From Nymphaea colorata (taxonomy: Eukaryota > Streptophyta > Magnoliopsida > Nymphaeales > Nymphaeaceae), in NCBI RefSeq assembly GCF_008831285.2, contig NC_045141.1, forward strand, positions 27,455,315-27,519,314: a stretch of 64,000 bases of DNA, given 5' to 3'. How positions within the stretch are numbered: the stretch's first letter is position 1; each line of letters begins with the position of its first letter. The notes below the pieces were generated by a model, which saw only the letters and a list, made by a program, of their open reading frames with translations, was not told where the DNA came from and searched no databases. This document shows, one piece after another, positions 36,701-49,888 of this stretch. Made by a program: the position numbers and the translations under genes.

Positions 36701-37917
36701 TAAGTCCTTGAAAATCTCACAATCTTCAATACGGGACTAAACTTTTGGGGTGCTATAGCATTCAAATCCAATATACTTTTAACCATTCGAATTTGGATCA
36801 AATACGAACAAAGAAAAGTCATATTTGAATTTGAATCCGAATCCAAAATCCAATTTCACAATTCGAATCTGATCTAAATCCATTTTTTATATTCATCTCT
36901 GAATCTGAATCCAAATTTTGAACCGAATTGAGCCAATTTTCAACCAATCATTGCAAGGAAACGATATTACAAGGCTGATTCCAATCAATCTTGCATATGG
37001 CAGATTCATGCTGTATCAAAACAAACTGTAGTGTTGCATTTTCTTGGCTTTCATTGGCATAAGAGGAAGCATTCTTAATTGGTCTAAAAGTGCATAAGAT
37101 AAAATAATAGTATTACACTGAAGCATGGATAGCTACAAGGCTTCAAGCTCAAAAATCAAGGAATTTGCCTAGGGTTAATGGGGTCCATTAGCCAATTCAA
37201 ACTAGGGAATAGCCAATAGGAAGTTCTATTTGTGGACAATCATAGCTACAATTTTAGCCATGTAACTTTATCATAAGAATGGTGTATCTTGAAAATCTCC
37301 AATATTAGTTGGAAGCATACAATTGACAGTTGATATATTTGCTTTAGTGCTCAGCATGCAAAAGGGCTTCAATGATATAACAAAAGGGTAGAGTCATTAT
37401 TTCATTTCCTTGCACATTTCATTCAGATTCCTCTTATAAGAATAAACCACACTATGAAAATGAATGAAAATTACTTTCCTCATAAACATTTTCTAAAATT
37501 CTTATCATAATAAGCATAATTATTTATGCAATTATTCATCTCGCCTAAACCATGTTATCAATGTTGCTTCATATCCAAGCCAATAAGATGCATGGCCGAT
37601 ATCGGGTTTTTATTTTTTTCATTTTGAAATCAATTTAAAATATTTTATCTTTCAAGTTCGTGAAATCGAAAAATAGGGAATTACAGGCCAATATATAACA
37701 ATATCGATCAGCCAATATGCCATATCAGCTAAGTCACACAGGTACGTGTGATTTTCCCAAGTACCCATGTTGGTACACGGGTATGTGGGTATGGCTGCAT
37801 TTAAACTTAATTTTTTCTTTAATTTTGATTTTTTTTCCTTCTTTTTTATTTCCCTTCCACCAAAATTTTATATTTCCTCTTATTTTTCCTTAATTTTGAC
37901 AATTTTTGTGGACTACT

Positions 37918-37990
<73 letters not shown>

Positions 37991-40900
37991 TGTATGTATG
38001 TATGTAATTAATGTATATTGTCTACATATACACATTGTCGTACTCCGGTACCCAAGTTTTCTAAATTCGCCGCCCACTTTGCCATAACCATACCCATGTG
38101 ACTTAGCATCTCAGCAAGCCAACTCATATAGCACCATTTTACGACAAAGGGTGTCACCCATTCTCTAAAGCTTGTCCATGAAGTCTATCTTCTTTCCAAA
38201 ACCAAACACAAAAAAAAAGAAAAAAGTTTTCATGATGGTAAACATCAATCTAGCAATTGGATAAAGTAGCTTTCACAAAGCAAGGCAATCACATCTATCC
38301 AGGAAATGAAAATATGTGACTTACGCTGGCTTTTAGCTACACAATCCTTAAAAAGGGCAAAAATTCAGCATCTGTAAATATTATAAATATGCAAGAGCAG
38401 CGATGCCCAAAAGGATGATGTAGATGTAATGTACAAGGATAAAATGATCGATTGATACAAATTACAAAGACAGAAGCAAAAAATAAAGGCCGCCAAGTCC
38501 TTAATACTTCTAGAAAGGTACAAACAACAGGGAAAAATTAGGAAGTAGTCACAGTGATAAAGTAAGAACCTGAAGGGTGTATGTAAGGTAGCAGATACAC
38601 AAACCCGAGGCAAACAACTGCTGCAACACATGAACCAACAACAGCATTCCCCAGCCACTCAGGTGTACCACCTGGATTCCTAGTTTGCATTTCAAACAAA
38701 ATCAAGAACATGAATTGCATGACATGATGACAAGGGATAATCAGTTATTTCACAAACAAAAAACCACATTTTAGCAGTATTTTCGAAAAAAAAAAGGTGA
38801 TACTAACCTCTATACAATGTCCCATAGGAAATTCGTCCAAAACACTGGTGGATCATTGTTTGTTATAAAAGCCAGACAAGTCAAACACCCATACAGAAGT
38901 TCACTTAATTTCTTTCTACTTTTTTGCTTTATATTAGTTGTATGTTTTTGTAAGTACATAAATCTTCAATTTGACTGCCAAGGTTAACTCATTGTGATAT
39001 TTTTCACAACTCCATGATGTTTTGCCTTTCTACTGATAACTGTGACACTGGGTTAACCCCATCAGCTGGTCATGTTGGGTATTTGCATTTTAGTAGTAGA
39101 AAGAATATAAAGCAGATTAATGATACACACCCACTTTTGAAGTGCATACGTATGCAGATGCATGTGGATACAAGATAATGACTGAATGTCATCTTTGCTT
39201 AGATGCCAAATGTTTGGCATATCTGTTACAGAATATCAGAAGTGTTTAACAGAAAAACTAACTTCTAATTGTCATGGTCTAATTCCTAACCATGAATGCA
39301 AAAATCATCTAAAATGTGATTCTCTGACACATTTAGATGTCATGGTAACCATAAAATGCCCAAAGGTATATATATCCCATGGTTTTGTCATCACCAAAAC
39401 AAATAAAATCAGAGTTTTTTCAGTGACAATTTTTCAAGCAAGGTAACTTGTAAAACATGTCTCCATAATTGATTTGCTGCTCTACAAGTATAGAGAAAAG
39501 AAGGGTACTAGCCAAAAGTAAAATAAACAAATACAAGGAAGAATATTTACCTGTCAAAACGAACCATAATGGCAATCAACGTTCCCAACAATCTAATTAC
39601 AGAACCAGCAGAAATCAAGACTGGTAGAACCATGCCCAAGACCAAAGTGACAACCTTTAGCTGCTTCGGTAATCTCATAGGTGATAATGTTGCTTCTATT
39701 AGACCATCTAGACATGCAAATGACAAAGAAAAACTCAAAAAACATTTGCAAGAACATTGTGACTAATATAGACACTTAGGCAGAAGACTCACATGCAAAA
39801 GCGGGTGAAACTAGCCAAATAAGTGCCAAGTATGAAGATCCAACTTTAAAGTAATTGCCCAATATCAGAATTACGAACCACTGACATAAGCCTGCCTTGA
39901 ATAGCCATCTTTGGGCCTCCCACTTGACTAGTTCGATTTCACCAGGAGAAGGGTGAGAAAATCTCGCAAAGTAAACATTGTACCAGTACTTTTGCAGCAC
40001 TTGATAGCCAAGATGTTGTCCACTTAGTGCCCCAATTAGGGCAGGAGCACCAAACAAGCCAACAACTAACCATGGATGTGCAATATATGGCACTGGAGAA
40101 GAACACATAAGTGGCAGCAGAAATGCCACAAGAATGGACAAGCTAAGGGAAAAAAACCACATGAAAAGAGTGCCTAGACAAGACAGGCACAATGATTTTG
40201 CAGCAGATGAACCACCCATAATTAGTGAAGCTATCCATAAGAGAAGGGTTTGCATTATCACAGAATTATAAAGCATAGTTGCAAAGTTTTGTCTATACAC
40301 AACCATGTAAGATCCCTGAAATATAACATGATCAGCAGGAGGCAAAATGTCACTAGAAGCAATTGAAATGGATTTACAATCTAAAATCCATTATTTAGGA
40401 ACAAAACAAAACCCTCAAGCAGAAAAAGAAGGCATCGGCTACATATTATATTTGGCAAGAATGTGGCAGACCAACTAAAAAAAAGCAACCATTTAACTTA
40501 AACCAATATGTTGCAAAGTTGACGTAGATCAGAATAAGATTCCAAGGGCATTTAGAATGTTTAGTTTAAATCCCACAACAAAAATGCCCGCAGACTCTGG
40601 CATCATGCATTCCTAAACTGGCCGCTATGTGAGGCCTTATATAAGATATACATATAACTATGTCACACGGGTACTCCTCCTAAGGAGGAGTACCCGCATG
40701 GTACCAGTACGGGTACGGGTACGGCTATCGGTGTGCCACTAATTCGGTCAACGCGGTACCGGGTACGGTCAACTTACCGGGGTTCAAATTGGTCCACTTT
40801 CGGACTCGGTCAACCTTGGCCGAGTCCAAAGATGTCCAATTTTGAAATTAACGATTTTAAGTTTTTAACTTTTAAAACTAATCTAACGTTAAATTGATCG

Positions 40901-43900
40901 AATGAAGCCCTAAACCCTCGACATCTTCTTCCTCCTACCCATTTCACGAACGCTGCATTTGGGGCGACCGGCGACTTGGGTGGACAAACGGCGGCGACCA
41001 GCGACGACCGGTGGACGAACGGCAGCGACTATGGACGGTATTAGCTTCGGTTTTGCCGATTTCTTCTATTTCCTGTCCTCCTCCGTACCTCCTCTTCGTT
41101 CCTTCCCTCTCGATGGTTATGACTTGTCTCCTCCTCATCGTTGATTATATGTTGTGCGCCTCTTCATTTCTTAGATCTCGTAGTTACGTTTTTCACAATT
41201 TTTTCATCGTTGATCGTGTGTTGTGCGCCTCATCAGTTTTTCATCATTTGTTCTCATATGCATCAGTTTTTCACATCATTTGTTCTTCTGTGTGTGTTAT
41301 TTACAACATGTTCAATAGAAATTTTGTTTTTTTTTGTGCGTTATTTACAGCGTGTTCGATTTTGGGGAAGTCTTTGCCAAAGTTATTATGTAAAATCGTG
41401 ACTGTTTGGGGAAGTTTAGTGACTGATTCTGTAAAAATCTTGACAGTTTGGGGAAGTTTAGTGACTGATGGTCATCGTGTTCTTTTTTGCGTGCGTCTTT
41501 GCAGCTCTTGTTAGGTGCTTTTCATATAAGTTGTAATGGCTGATAAGGAAAAAGAAACGATGCCTACGAGTGGAAGTGGAAATATGGCAAGCAGCAGTAG
41601 TAGTGTTAATACCACAGCATTAGAGTTGGATAATCCATCTCAGCCTCTTTGGCGGTATGTTGAAAAACTTGGAAAAGCACCAGGTGGCGGTGCGAATATA
41701 ATATTTTCTTGCAATTTCTGTAATAAGACGTTCACTGGCTCTTATACACGTTGCAAGGCACATTTATTGCATATTCCATGTTTTAGAATTCGACCATGTG
41801 AAAAAGTTAGCAAAGAATCGATGAAGCAGATCAAAAAAGAACACGATGCAGCTGAGATGAACAAATCTTCAGCCAAGTCAAGTGAACTATATGTTCCTCT
41901 TTATGCTATTGAAGAAGGTGAAGATGCTTCAAAGAAAAGAAAAATGAACATGGCAAGCAGGGCTACCAAAAAATTAGAACAAGTATTCAAAACTATGGGA
42001 AGGGCATAGATGGATAGAAGAATCGGAAGGTTTTTTTTTGCAAGTTCACTTCCTTTTAATATAGCCAGAAGTCCTTATTGGAAAGATGTTGTTACAGGTT
42101 TAGCTAATTGCAGTTTGAGTGGTTATGTACCCCCGAGTTCAGAAAAGTTGAGAACAGTAATTCTTGTTGAAGAGAAGGCAAACATCGAAAAATTATTAGA
42201 GAAGAAGAAATTTTCATAGAGACAATATGGAGTATCCATTGTTTCTGATGGGTGGACTGATATACAAAGACGGCCACTGATCAATTTTATTGCTTATTCG
42301 CTTGATGGACCAATCTTCTTGAAATGTGTTGATGCATCTGGGGAGTATAAAGATGCTGAGTATTTAAAAGGGTTATTTATAGAAGTCATCAAAGAAGTGG
42401 GTGAAGATAATGTTGTGCAAATTATTACTAATAATGCTCCAGTTTGCCAACGAGTAGGGATGAATTTGGCAAGTGATCCCAAGTATAGTCACATATTCTG
42501 GACTCCTTGTGTGGCACACAGTATAAATCTAGCACTTAAAAGTATTTGCAACCCATCAAAAGATGATACAAATGCTGGTATATTATGTTCTTGGATTGGG
42601 GAGCTTGAGCATGATGTCAGAAACATCAGAAATTTTGTTGTAAACCACAACAATGCTCTTGCTATATTTAATAGGCATTCTGATTTGAAATTGTTGAAGG
42701 TAGCATGGGAGTTTTATCGGAGTGATGACATTATGAAGGCTCAACAAATTAAAAAATGTATTTTAGAAGATGAATGGTGGGATAAGATTTCATATTTTCT
42801 GCAGTTTACAGAGCCTATTTGGCAGATGTTGACAGAAGTTGACAAAGGGCCCATGCTTCATAGAGTTTATGATATGTAGGATAACATGATTGAAAAAATT
42901 CAAAACATCATTTTTAGACAGGAGAAGAAGAATGTTGCACTTGATGATTCTGAGTTTTTCGATCATGTGCATAAAATTTTAGTAAGAAGATGGAATAGAA
43001 GCAATAACCTTTGCATTGTATGGCACACTCCTTAAATCCCAAATATTATGGACAAACATGGTTGGCAGGAGGCAGTGGTCGTGTTCCTCCTAATCGAGAT
43101 CCAGAAATATCAAAAAATAGGGAGATATGTTTGGGAAGACTATATTCTAATTCTCATCAGTTGAAGATAATAAATAGTGAGTTTGCAAGCTTCTCTGGTG
43201 GAAGAAGTGATTCAGTACAAGCTGCAATGGCAACAGATGAAGAAGATCCTGTTAATTGGTGGTTATGTTTTGGAGCAGCAACACCAAATCTCCAGCAACT
43301 TGCGTTGAAGTTATTATCTCAACCTGCAACCTCTTCATGTTGTGAAAGAAATTGGAGCACTTATTCTCAAATTCACAATATCAAGAAAAATAAGCTAACC
43401 AGTAAGCGAGCAGAAGATTTAGTTTATGTCCACTCCAACATACGCTTACTTTCACGTACTTCAGATGCTTACAGGTATTTCTTTCTTTTTGTATCTTTGG
43501 TATGTATACATAATTACATTTTTATATTATGTTGATTGTTTAAAGTTAATATTAACTTAAAAGTTAAATCATATTTTGATTTTGTTGCAACTTGCAGTTC
43601 AGGATCATCCAAGTATTAGGATGTTAATCCAGAGGACATTGACGTGGACCTTGAAGGGGAACATGATTTGCATGCTCTTAATATGGACCTTACAGAACCT
43701 GTTGCTCCTTCTAATCTTGATGATGTGACTGAGGAGAATGAGATTCAAGAAAGCTGATGTATTTTGTATGTTAATTATGCGACTGAAGAAAATGAGAATC
43801 AAGAAAGTTGATGTATTAGAGAATCAAGACTGATAAATTTTGGATCATGATTTATAAATATGTTATTCTGTTTGTGATTTTTTGATATATATATGTGTGA

Positions 43901-43927
43901 ATGTGTTATTCTGTTAGAAATTTTTTG

Positions 43928-43966
<39 letters not shown>

Positions 43967-46900
43967 TGTGTGTGTACGGCCGTACCCCCGCACCCAAGTT
44001 TTTTTAAAATGGTCCGTACCCGTACCTATGTGACATGATATACATGTGTGAAGAAACTCACGTATATCTAAGCTCCCTTAGCAAGCAATCTATATGCATT
44101 AGACAAAAGAACAAGATGAAAAGTTACCCAAACGTATGCCTCAAAGAGGCTACTCAAGTGATAAGCATGATAACCACATCAAAAGAATTGTGAACCTAAT
44201 AGTCAGTGTTTATATTACCAAAATATCAAAGAAAATGGATTGGTTTTTGCTCATTTCTCCTACAGCTTTCCCGCCTCTTAATTCTGGAAGATAAAGAGAA
44301 GTTGCTCCCTTTAATAGAAAGGCAAGCATATTTTCCCCAAGATGCTGAAGAGATCCTGCCTTCAAAAGCTTCATCTTATCATTCTGCATTAGAAAGAGAG
44401 AGAAATAGATGCAAAGGATCAAGGCAATGGATCAAATAATCATAACAGTAAAAGAATTTGGACCAGGTGGTTCATCCGTGTCCAACAGAAGTTTGAGCAT
44501 ATCCATGAAATGACATAGATATGCATCTATATCAGTATCATGCCAAAATCGGACATGAAATTACAGATAAATAAAGCCTTAGATGAGACACTGACTGCAG
44601 AAGTGTCCAAAGAATAGCACAGGCGCAACTGCTTGAGCTCAGATATAAAATATAGCACAACCCCTCCCTGATTGGTGTTTTCACTGAATGAGCAAGAAAG
44701 TTACTAAATCTCAAATTAGAAAATCAGGTAATCAAACCTTTGTATGATAAACAGCGCTATAATCTCCATATGCAAAATCAAGACCAGAGAGGCCAGCAAC
44801 TTCCTCATAAACTTGAAAATCTGTTGCAGATTTTAACATCCCAGAACGAAATATGTCCTACAAGATAGGTCACATTAAGTAACTTACTCTCCACAAAAAA
44901 GGGAATACATATGAAAATAACCAATAACACATGAACTATCAAAATAAAATCACAAAAGTAGAAACCACACTGGAATTAAATTAATTTTCACAGTATTGCT
45001 AACAAAAATTCTTTTATATTTCAATGATGAAAACAAGCTTCAAGACAAACCCATCCAACTTAAAACTCAATCTTTTAGGATTCACAGTTGAATTTTGTTT
45101 TGTTATCTGGCAAAAAAATGGAGCAAATATTGAATCCAAAGAGACTTTCTAAAATATGTTTTCAACTGATCCAAAACTGATGTCTGCAAGAACCGAAGCT
45201 TCTTCGACTCAGTGCAGACTATAGAGCTTCATGTTGAAATTAGAAAGCTTAGGTTTAAGTTTGGTAGTTTTCTGATTATTTAAAAGTTAGAGTCTTCTTA
45301 GTCATTTACAGCTTTATGTGTAACTCTCATGTAACGACTCCAGCCGACCCCTATTCTCTCTTTAAATAAGAGATTAGGGTTAGCAATAATATTACGATAG
45401 CTCTCTCTCTCTCTCTCTCTCTCTTTCATTCCATCTCTTTTCTCCATCGTCTGCAACATGGTATCAGAGCAGTGAACGGTTGGGGACCTACACAATCTAA
45501 TTGGGACTTCCTTTCTATACTCTCTCAAGTCTGTTTTTCTAGGGCAGATTTCTGGGAGCAAGTCTACTCACGACTTGGACAAATCCTTTAGCCCAATCTA
45601 GGGTTTCTCCTAGATTGATAATGGTTTTTTGAAGTTGTGTGGAGGCAGCCAATGTCGTGCAAGCACTGTGGATGCAGCCAATGTTGTGCAGAAAAAAATC
45701 TGAGGGCAGCCAATGACGTGCAGGCAAGTATGATAATTTTTCTTTGTCAATGAAGTCGTGCAATGAAGTGCAGCACGTGTGACGTCTGATTTCACGCTGG
45801 AAGTTCTGAAGTTACCTGCATATAGGTATTTTTTTTTGTGTTGTCATTAAAACTATGCACAGCTTTTGGTATTCCTGCTTACGTCTGACTGTGAAAAAAA
45901 TATATATGCACGCTTAGACGATGTTGGAATAATAATTGCTGTGAAATTGGTGAAGTATAGCAGTGGTTCTGCGTGTGTTGTGTCAGTAGTGATGTGTGGC
46001 AGTGGTGTTGCGTGGGATACAATGAAGCAGCGTTGAAGTATGCTGACTTTGTCTGAAAATTAGTTGACCGTTGTTAAAACTGTGCATGTTTGCTGCCTGC
46101 TATCTACGTCTGAAAATAGTTGGCTAGTTTTTTTTTTGTGTTCAACCTACTCCACGATCTTTTTTTTTTTTGTTGTGGTCTTCCTATTCTATTACACTAT
46201 TTCCTGCTATGGCTGAGATTAACAAACCAGAGAGTGGCAATGATCATAAAGGAATTGGAAATCCCTTCTCCTATGGATCTCCTGTCAAGTTAGATGGACA
46301 CAACTATGAATTGTGGTCTAGGTCTTTTATGTTGTCAGTAAAAGGACATAGAAAGAGGCACATAATTGAAGAGGATGAACCTACTGACAAGTTAGGGAAG
46401 TACATGACCTGGGAAGAGGACGACAACATGGTTATGGCTTGGATTATGAATAGCGTTCAACCACAGATTGCTTCTCCTATTACTTGCTATACTACTATTA
46501 AGGAGATGTAGGAATTCCTTAGGCAGACATATTCACAAGACAAAAATGTAAGTAAAATTCTTCAAGTTGAAGAGGAGTTGCACAATCTTCGACAGGAAAA
46601 TCAAGATCTATCACTGTATTTTGCATCTGTTAAAGCGACCTATGAGAGATTGAAATTCCTGTGCCCTCCATGCAAATCGTGTTATAAGTCACACTTTGAA
46701 CCTACCATGGTTGCAAAGTTTCTCGCTGGCCTGTCTCCTGAGTATGCAGCTACCAAGAATCAGATGCTCACGGGGAGTGAAGTTCTTGATCTCTCTGATG
46801 CTTACAATAGACTTAGTCGTCATGCTATTAGCTTGTCCCAACCAGCTGGTGTGACTCCAGCTTCTGCTCTTGCTGTAGGGGGTGGTCGTGGTCAGGGCAC

Positions 46901-49857
46901 CTCCTACAGTGCCAAAAGAAGAGGTATAGGTCGTGGAACTGGCAGTCGTGGTAGGTTCCAATGCACCTATTGTGGGAAGATGGGACATTTGGAGGATCGT
47001 TGTTGGGATAAACATGGTCGTCCATCTACTATATCACAGGTAGGGGTATAGTCACCAAACAGGGCAAGAGTCTTGCTCATCCTCCTATGGGCTCTGCACA
47101 GGTAGCCACTCCTACTTTGGACGACTCTTCGTCTAGCACAGTACTAGAGACAGTTACAGTTAGTATTGACAGATCTGAGTCTGAGCAGTTTTTGGCACAC
47201 AAAGCCTCACAGGCTTCAGCTTCCACAGCTTTGGTTGATCGAGCCTTCTCAGCGGGTACATCCACGTCTGGTTCAGGTATCTCTTGGATTATTGACTCAG
47301 GAGCATCAAGACATTTCTGCAGTAGACTTGATTCCTTCATTACTTTACATAGATTCTCTCAGCCACGTCATGTCAAAATTGCAGATAGTAGAATGTCACC
47401 CATATTGGGTTATGGAGATGTGAAGCTTTCTCAATCCATGACCATTCCACATGTTCTATATGCTCCTGAATTTTCATCTCATTTGCTCTCTATCAAACAA
47501 TTGACTATTGATTTACACTTCGCATTATTTTTGACCCTGGTTCATGCTCATTTCAAGACTTACAATCTGGGAAGACGATTGGTGGCGGCTAGGAAAAAAG
47601 GGTCATCGAAGCTTGTTTTCCATTGCACCAAAAATTTTTGGTTGTACCTATTTTGTTCATATCCTTGGGCCTAAACGTGATAAACTTGCTGCTCAAGCCA
47701 TTAAGTGTGTGTTCATTGGCTACCCTCGAAACCAAAAAGGGTACAAGTGCTTTGATCCGGTAACTCACAAAGAGTATATCAGTGCGGATGTTACTTTCTT
47801 TGAGTCTCGGTCTTACTTTAATCCTACCTCTGCATCATCTGAAATGCCATGTCCTATCCCTTTACCTATCCATCCTATCCCGTTGCAATCCTTTCCATCT
47901 CCTACTCTGACTATGAATAGGTTTCAAGATCCTCCATTGGTCTACACTCGGCGACAGGATCCCTCTCATGGTCGACCATCAGACTCTTCTCAAGATGTGA
48001 GCTCCACTGAAGTAAGTATGCCTGATGTTGTTCCTTCAGATGACTTGCCTATAGCTCTGCGCAAAGGCAAGAGACAGTGTACCATGCATCATATCTCTCA
48101 CTTTGTTTCCACTGCCCATCTTGATGATAACTTACAACAGTTTCTTAAGGCTATGGCAGTTCATACTGTCCCAACTTGTCATCAACAGGCCTTCCTAGAT
48201 TGTAAATGGCGAACAGCTATGCAAGATGAGATGGATGCTCTCGTACAACGTGATACCTGGGAGTTGGTCGATCCACCTGAAGATTGTGACATTGTTGGCT
48301 CCAAATGGGTATTTACAGTCAAATATCATTCAGATGGGTCATTAGAGCGATACAAGGCTCGATTAGTGGCTAAAGGTTACACTCAGACATACAGGGTTGA
48401 CTTCTTTGAGACGTTCTATCCAGTGGCAAGGTTGGGCACTATTCGTCTTATTATTTCAGTTGCGGTACACTCTGATTGGCCTACTTCTGTATGGTGATCT
48501 TGAGGAGACCATATATATGCAGCAACCTTCAGGGTTCGAGAAACAGGGGGACTGTAGTAAAGTGTGTCGGTTGAAGAAGGCTATCTATGGACTTAAACAA
48601 AGTCCCAGGGCATGGTTCCACAAATTATCAGAGGTAGTTTCACAATGTGGATTTGAATGATCTCCTTTGGATCATTCTCTATTCATCAAGAAGACCTCCA
48701 CAGGTATAGTTGTCATGATAGTATATGTTGATGACATTTTTCTGACAGGTGATTGTGGTCAAGAAATATCTGCTACAAAGGTTCCTTCAAAAGCATTTTG
48801 TCACGAAGGATCTTGGTCACTTGAGATATTTTCTTGGGATTGAAGTTGTGGAGAACAAAGAAGATGTAGCATTGTCTCAAAGGAAGTATGTCCTTGATCT
48901 TCTGCAGGACACAGGGATGCTAGGGACCAAGCCGGCTAATCTCCCGATGAATTCTCGTATTCATCTTCATGATGATCAATCAGAACTAGTAGATTCCCGA
49001 TCTTACAGGTCTCTTATTGGAAAACTGCTTTATGTTACTGTAACAAGACCAGACATTAGCTTTGCTGTTGGAAAATTAAGTCAATTTATGGAAAAACCTA
49101 GAAAAGTTCACTGGGATGCGGCGTTGATGGTGTTGAAATATCTAAAATCATCCCCAGGCAGAGGTCTCTTCTTTAAGAAAGGTGAATCTCTAGATGTTGT
49201 TGCTTACAGTGATGCTGCTATGCAGGGTCTGTTGATGATAGAAGGTCTACAACTGGCTTCTGTGTCTTTGTTGGGGGTAATCTCATATCATGGAGAAGCA
49301 AGAAACAAAATGTGGTCTCTAGATCAAGTGCAGAATCTGAATATAGAGCAATGGCTCAAACAGCGACTGAGATGACGTGGGTTAAATCTATACTAACAAA
49401 TATGAGTATTCATGTTCCTCTTCCTATGAGAATGTACTGTGATAACAAGGCTGCTACTTATATTGCAAACAATCCAATATTTCATGAAAGAACTAAGCAC
49501 ATTGAGGTGGATTGTCATTATATTCGTGATCTTATAAAAGAAGGTGTGGTGTCTACAGTTCATGTACCTTCTGAAGACCAAGCAGCAGATATGTTTACGA
49601 AAGCTCTTCCTATTGGTGATTTCTCTAGATGTTGTAACAAGCTGAGCATGGTTGATATATATGCTCCAGCTTGAGGGGGAGTGTTGAAAGTAGAAAGTTT
49701 TGCTTTAAGTGTGGTAGTTATTTGAATATTTAAAAGTTAGGGTTCTCTTTTGTTCTTTTAATAATTTAGTTGTCCTTCTTTTGTAAATGATACAGCCGTG
49801 CCCTAATCTCTCTTTTAGTAGAGATTAGAGCATGATAAGGGATGAATCTTTCACCGC

Positions 49858-49888
<31 letters not shown>

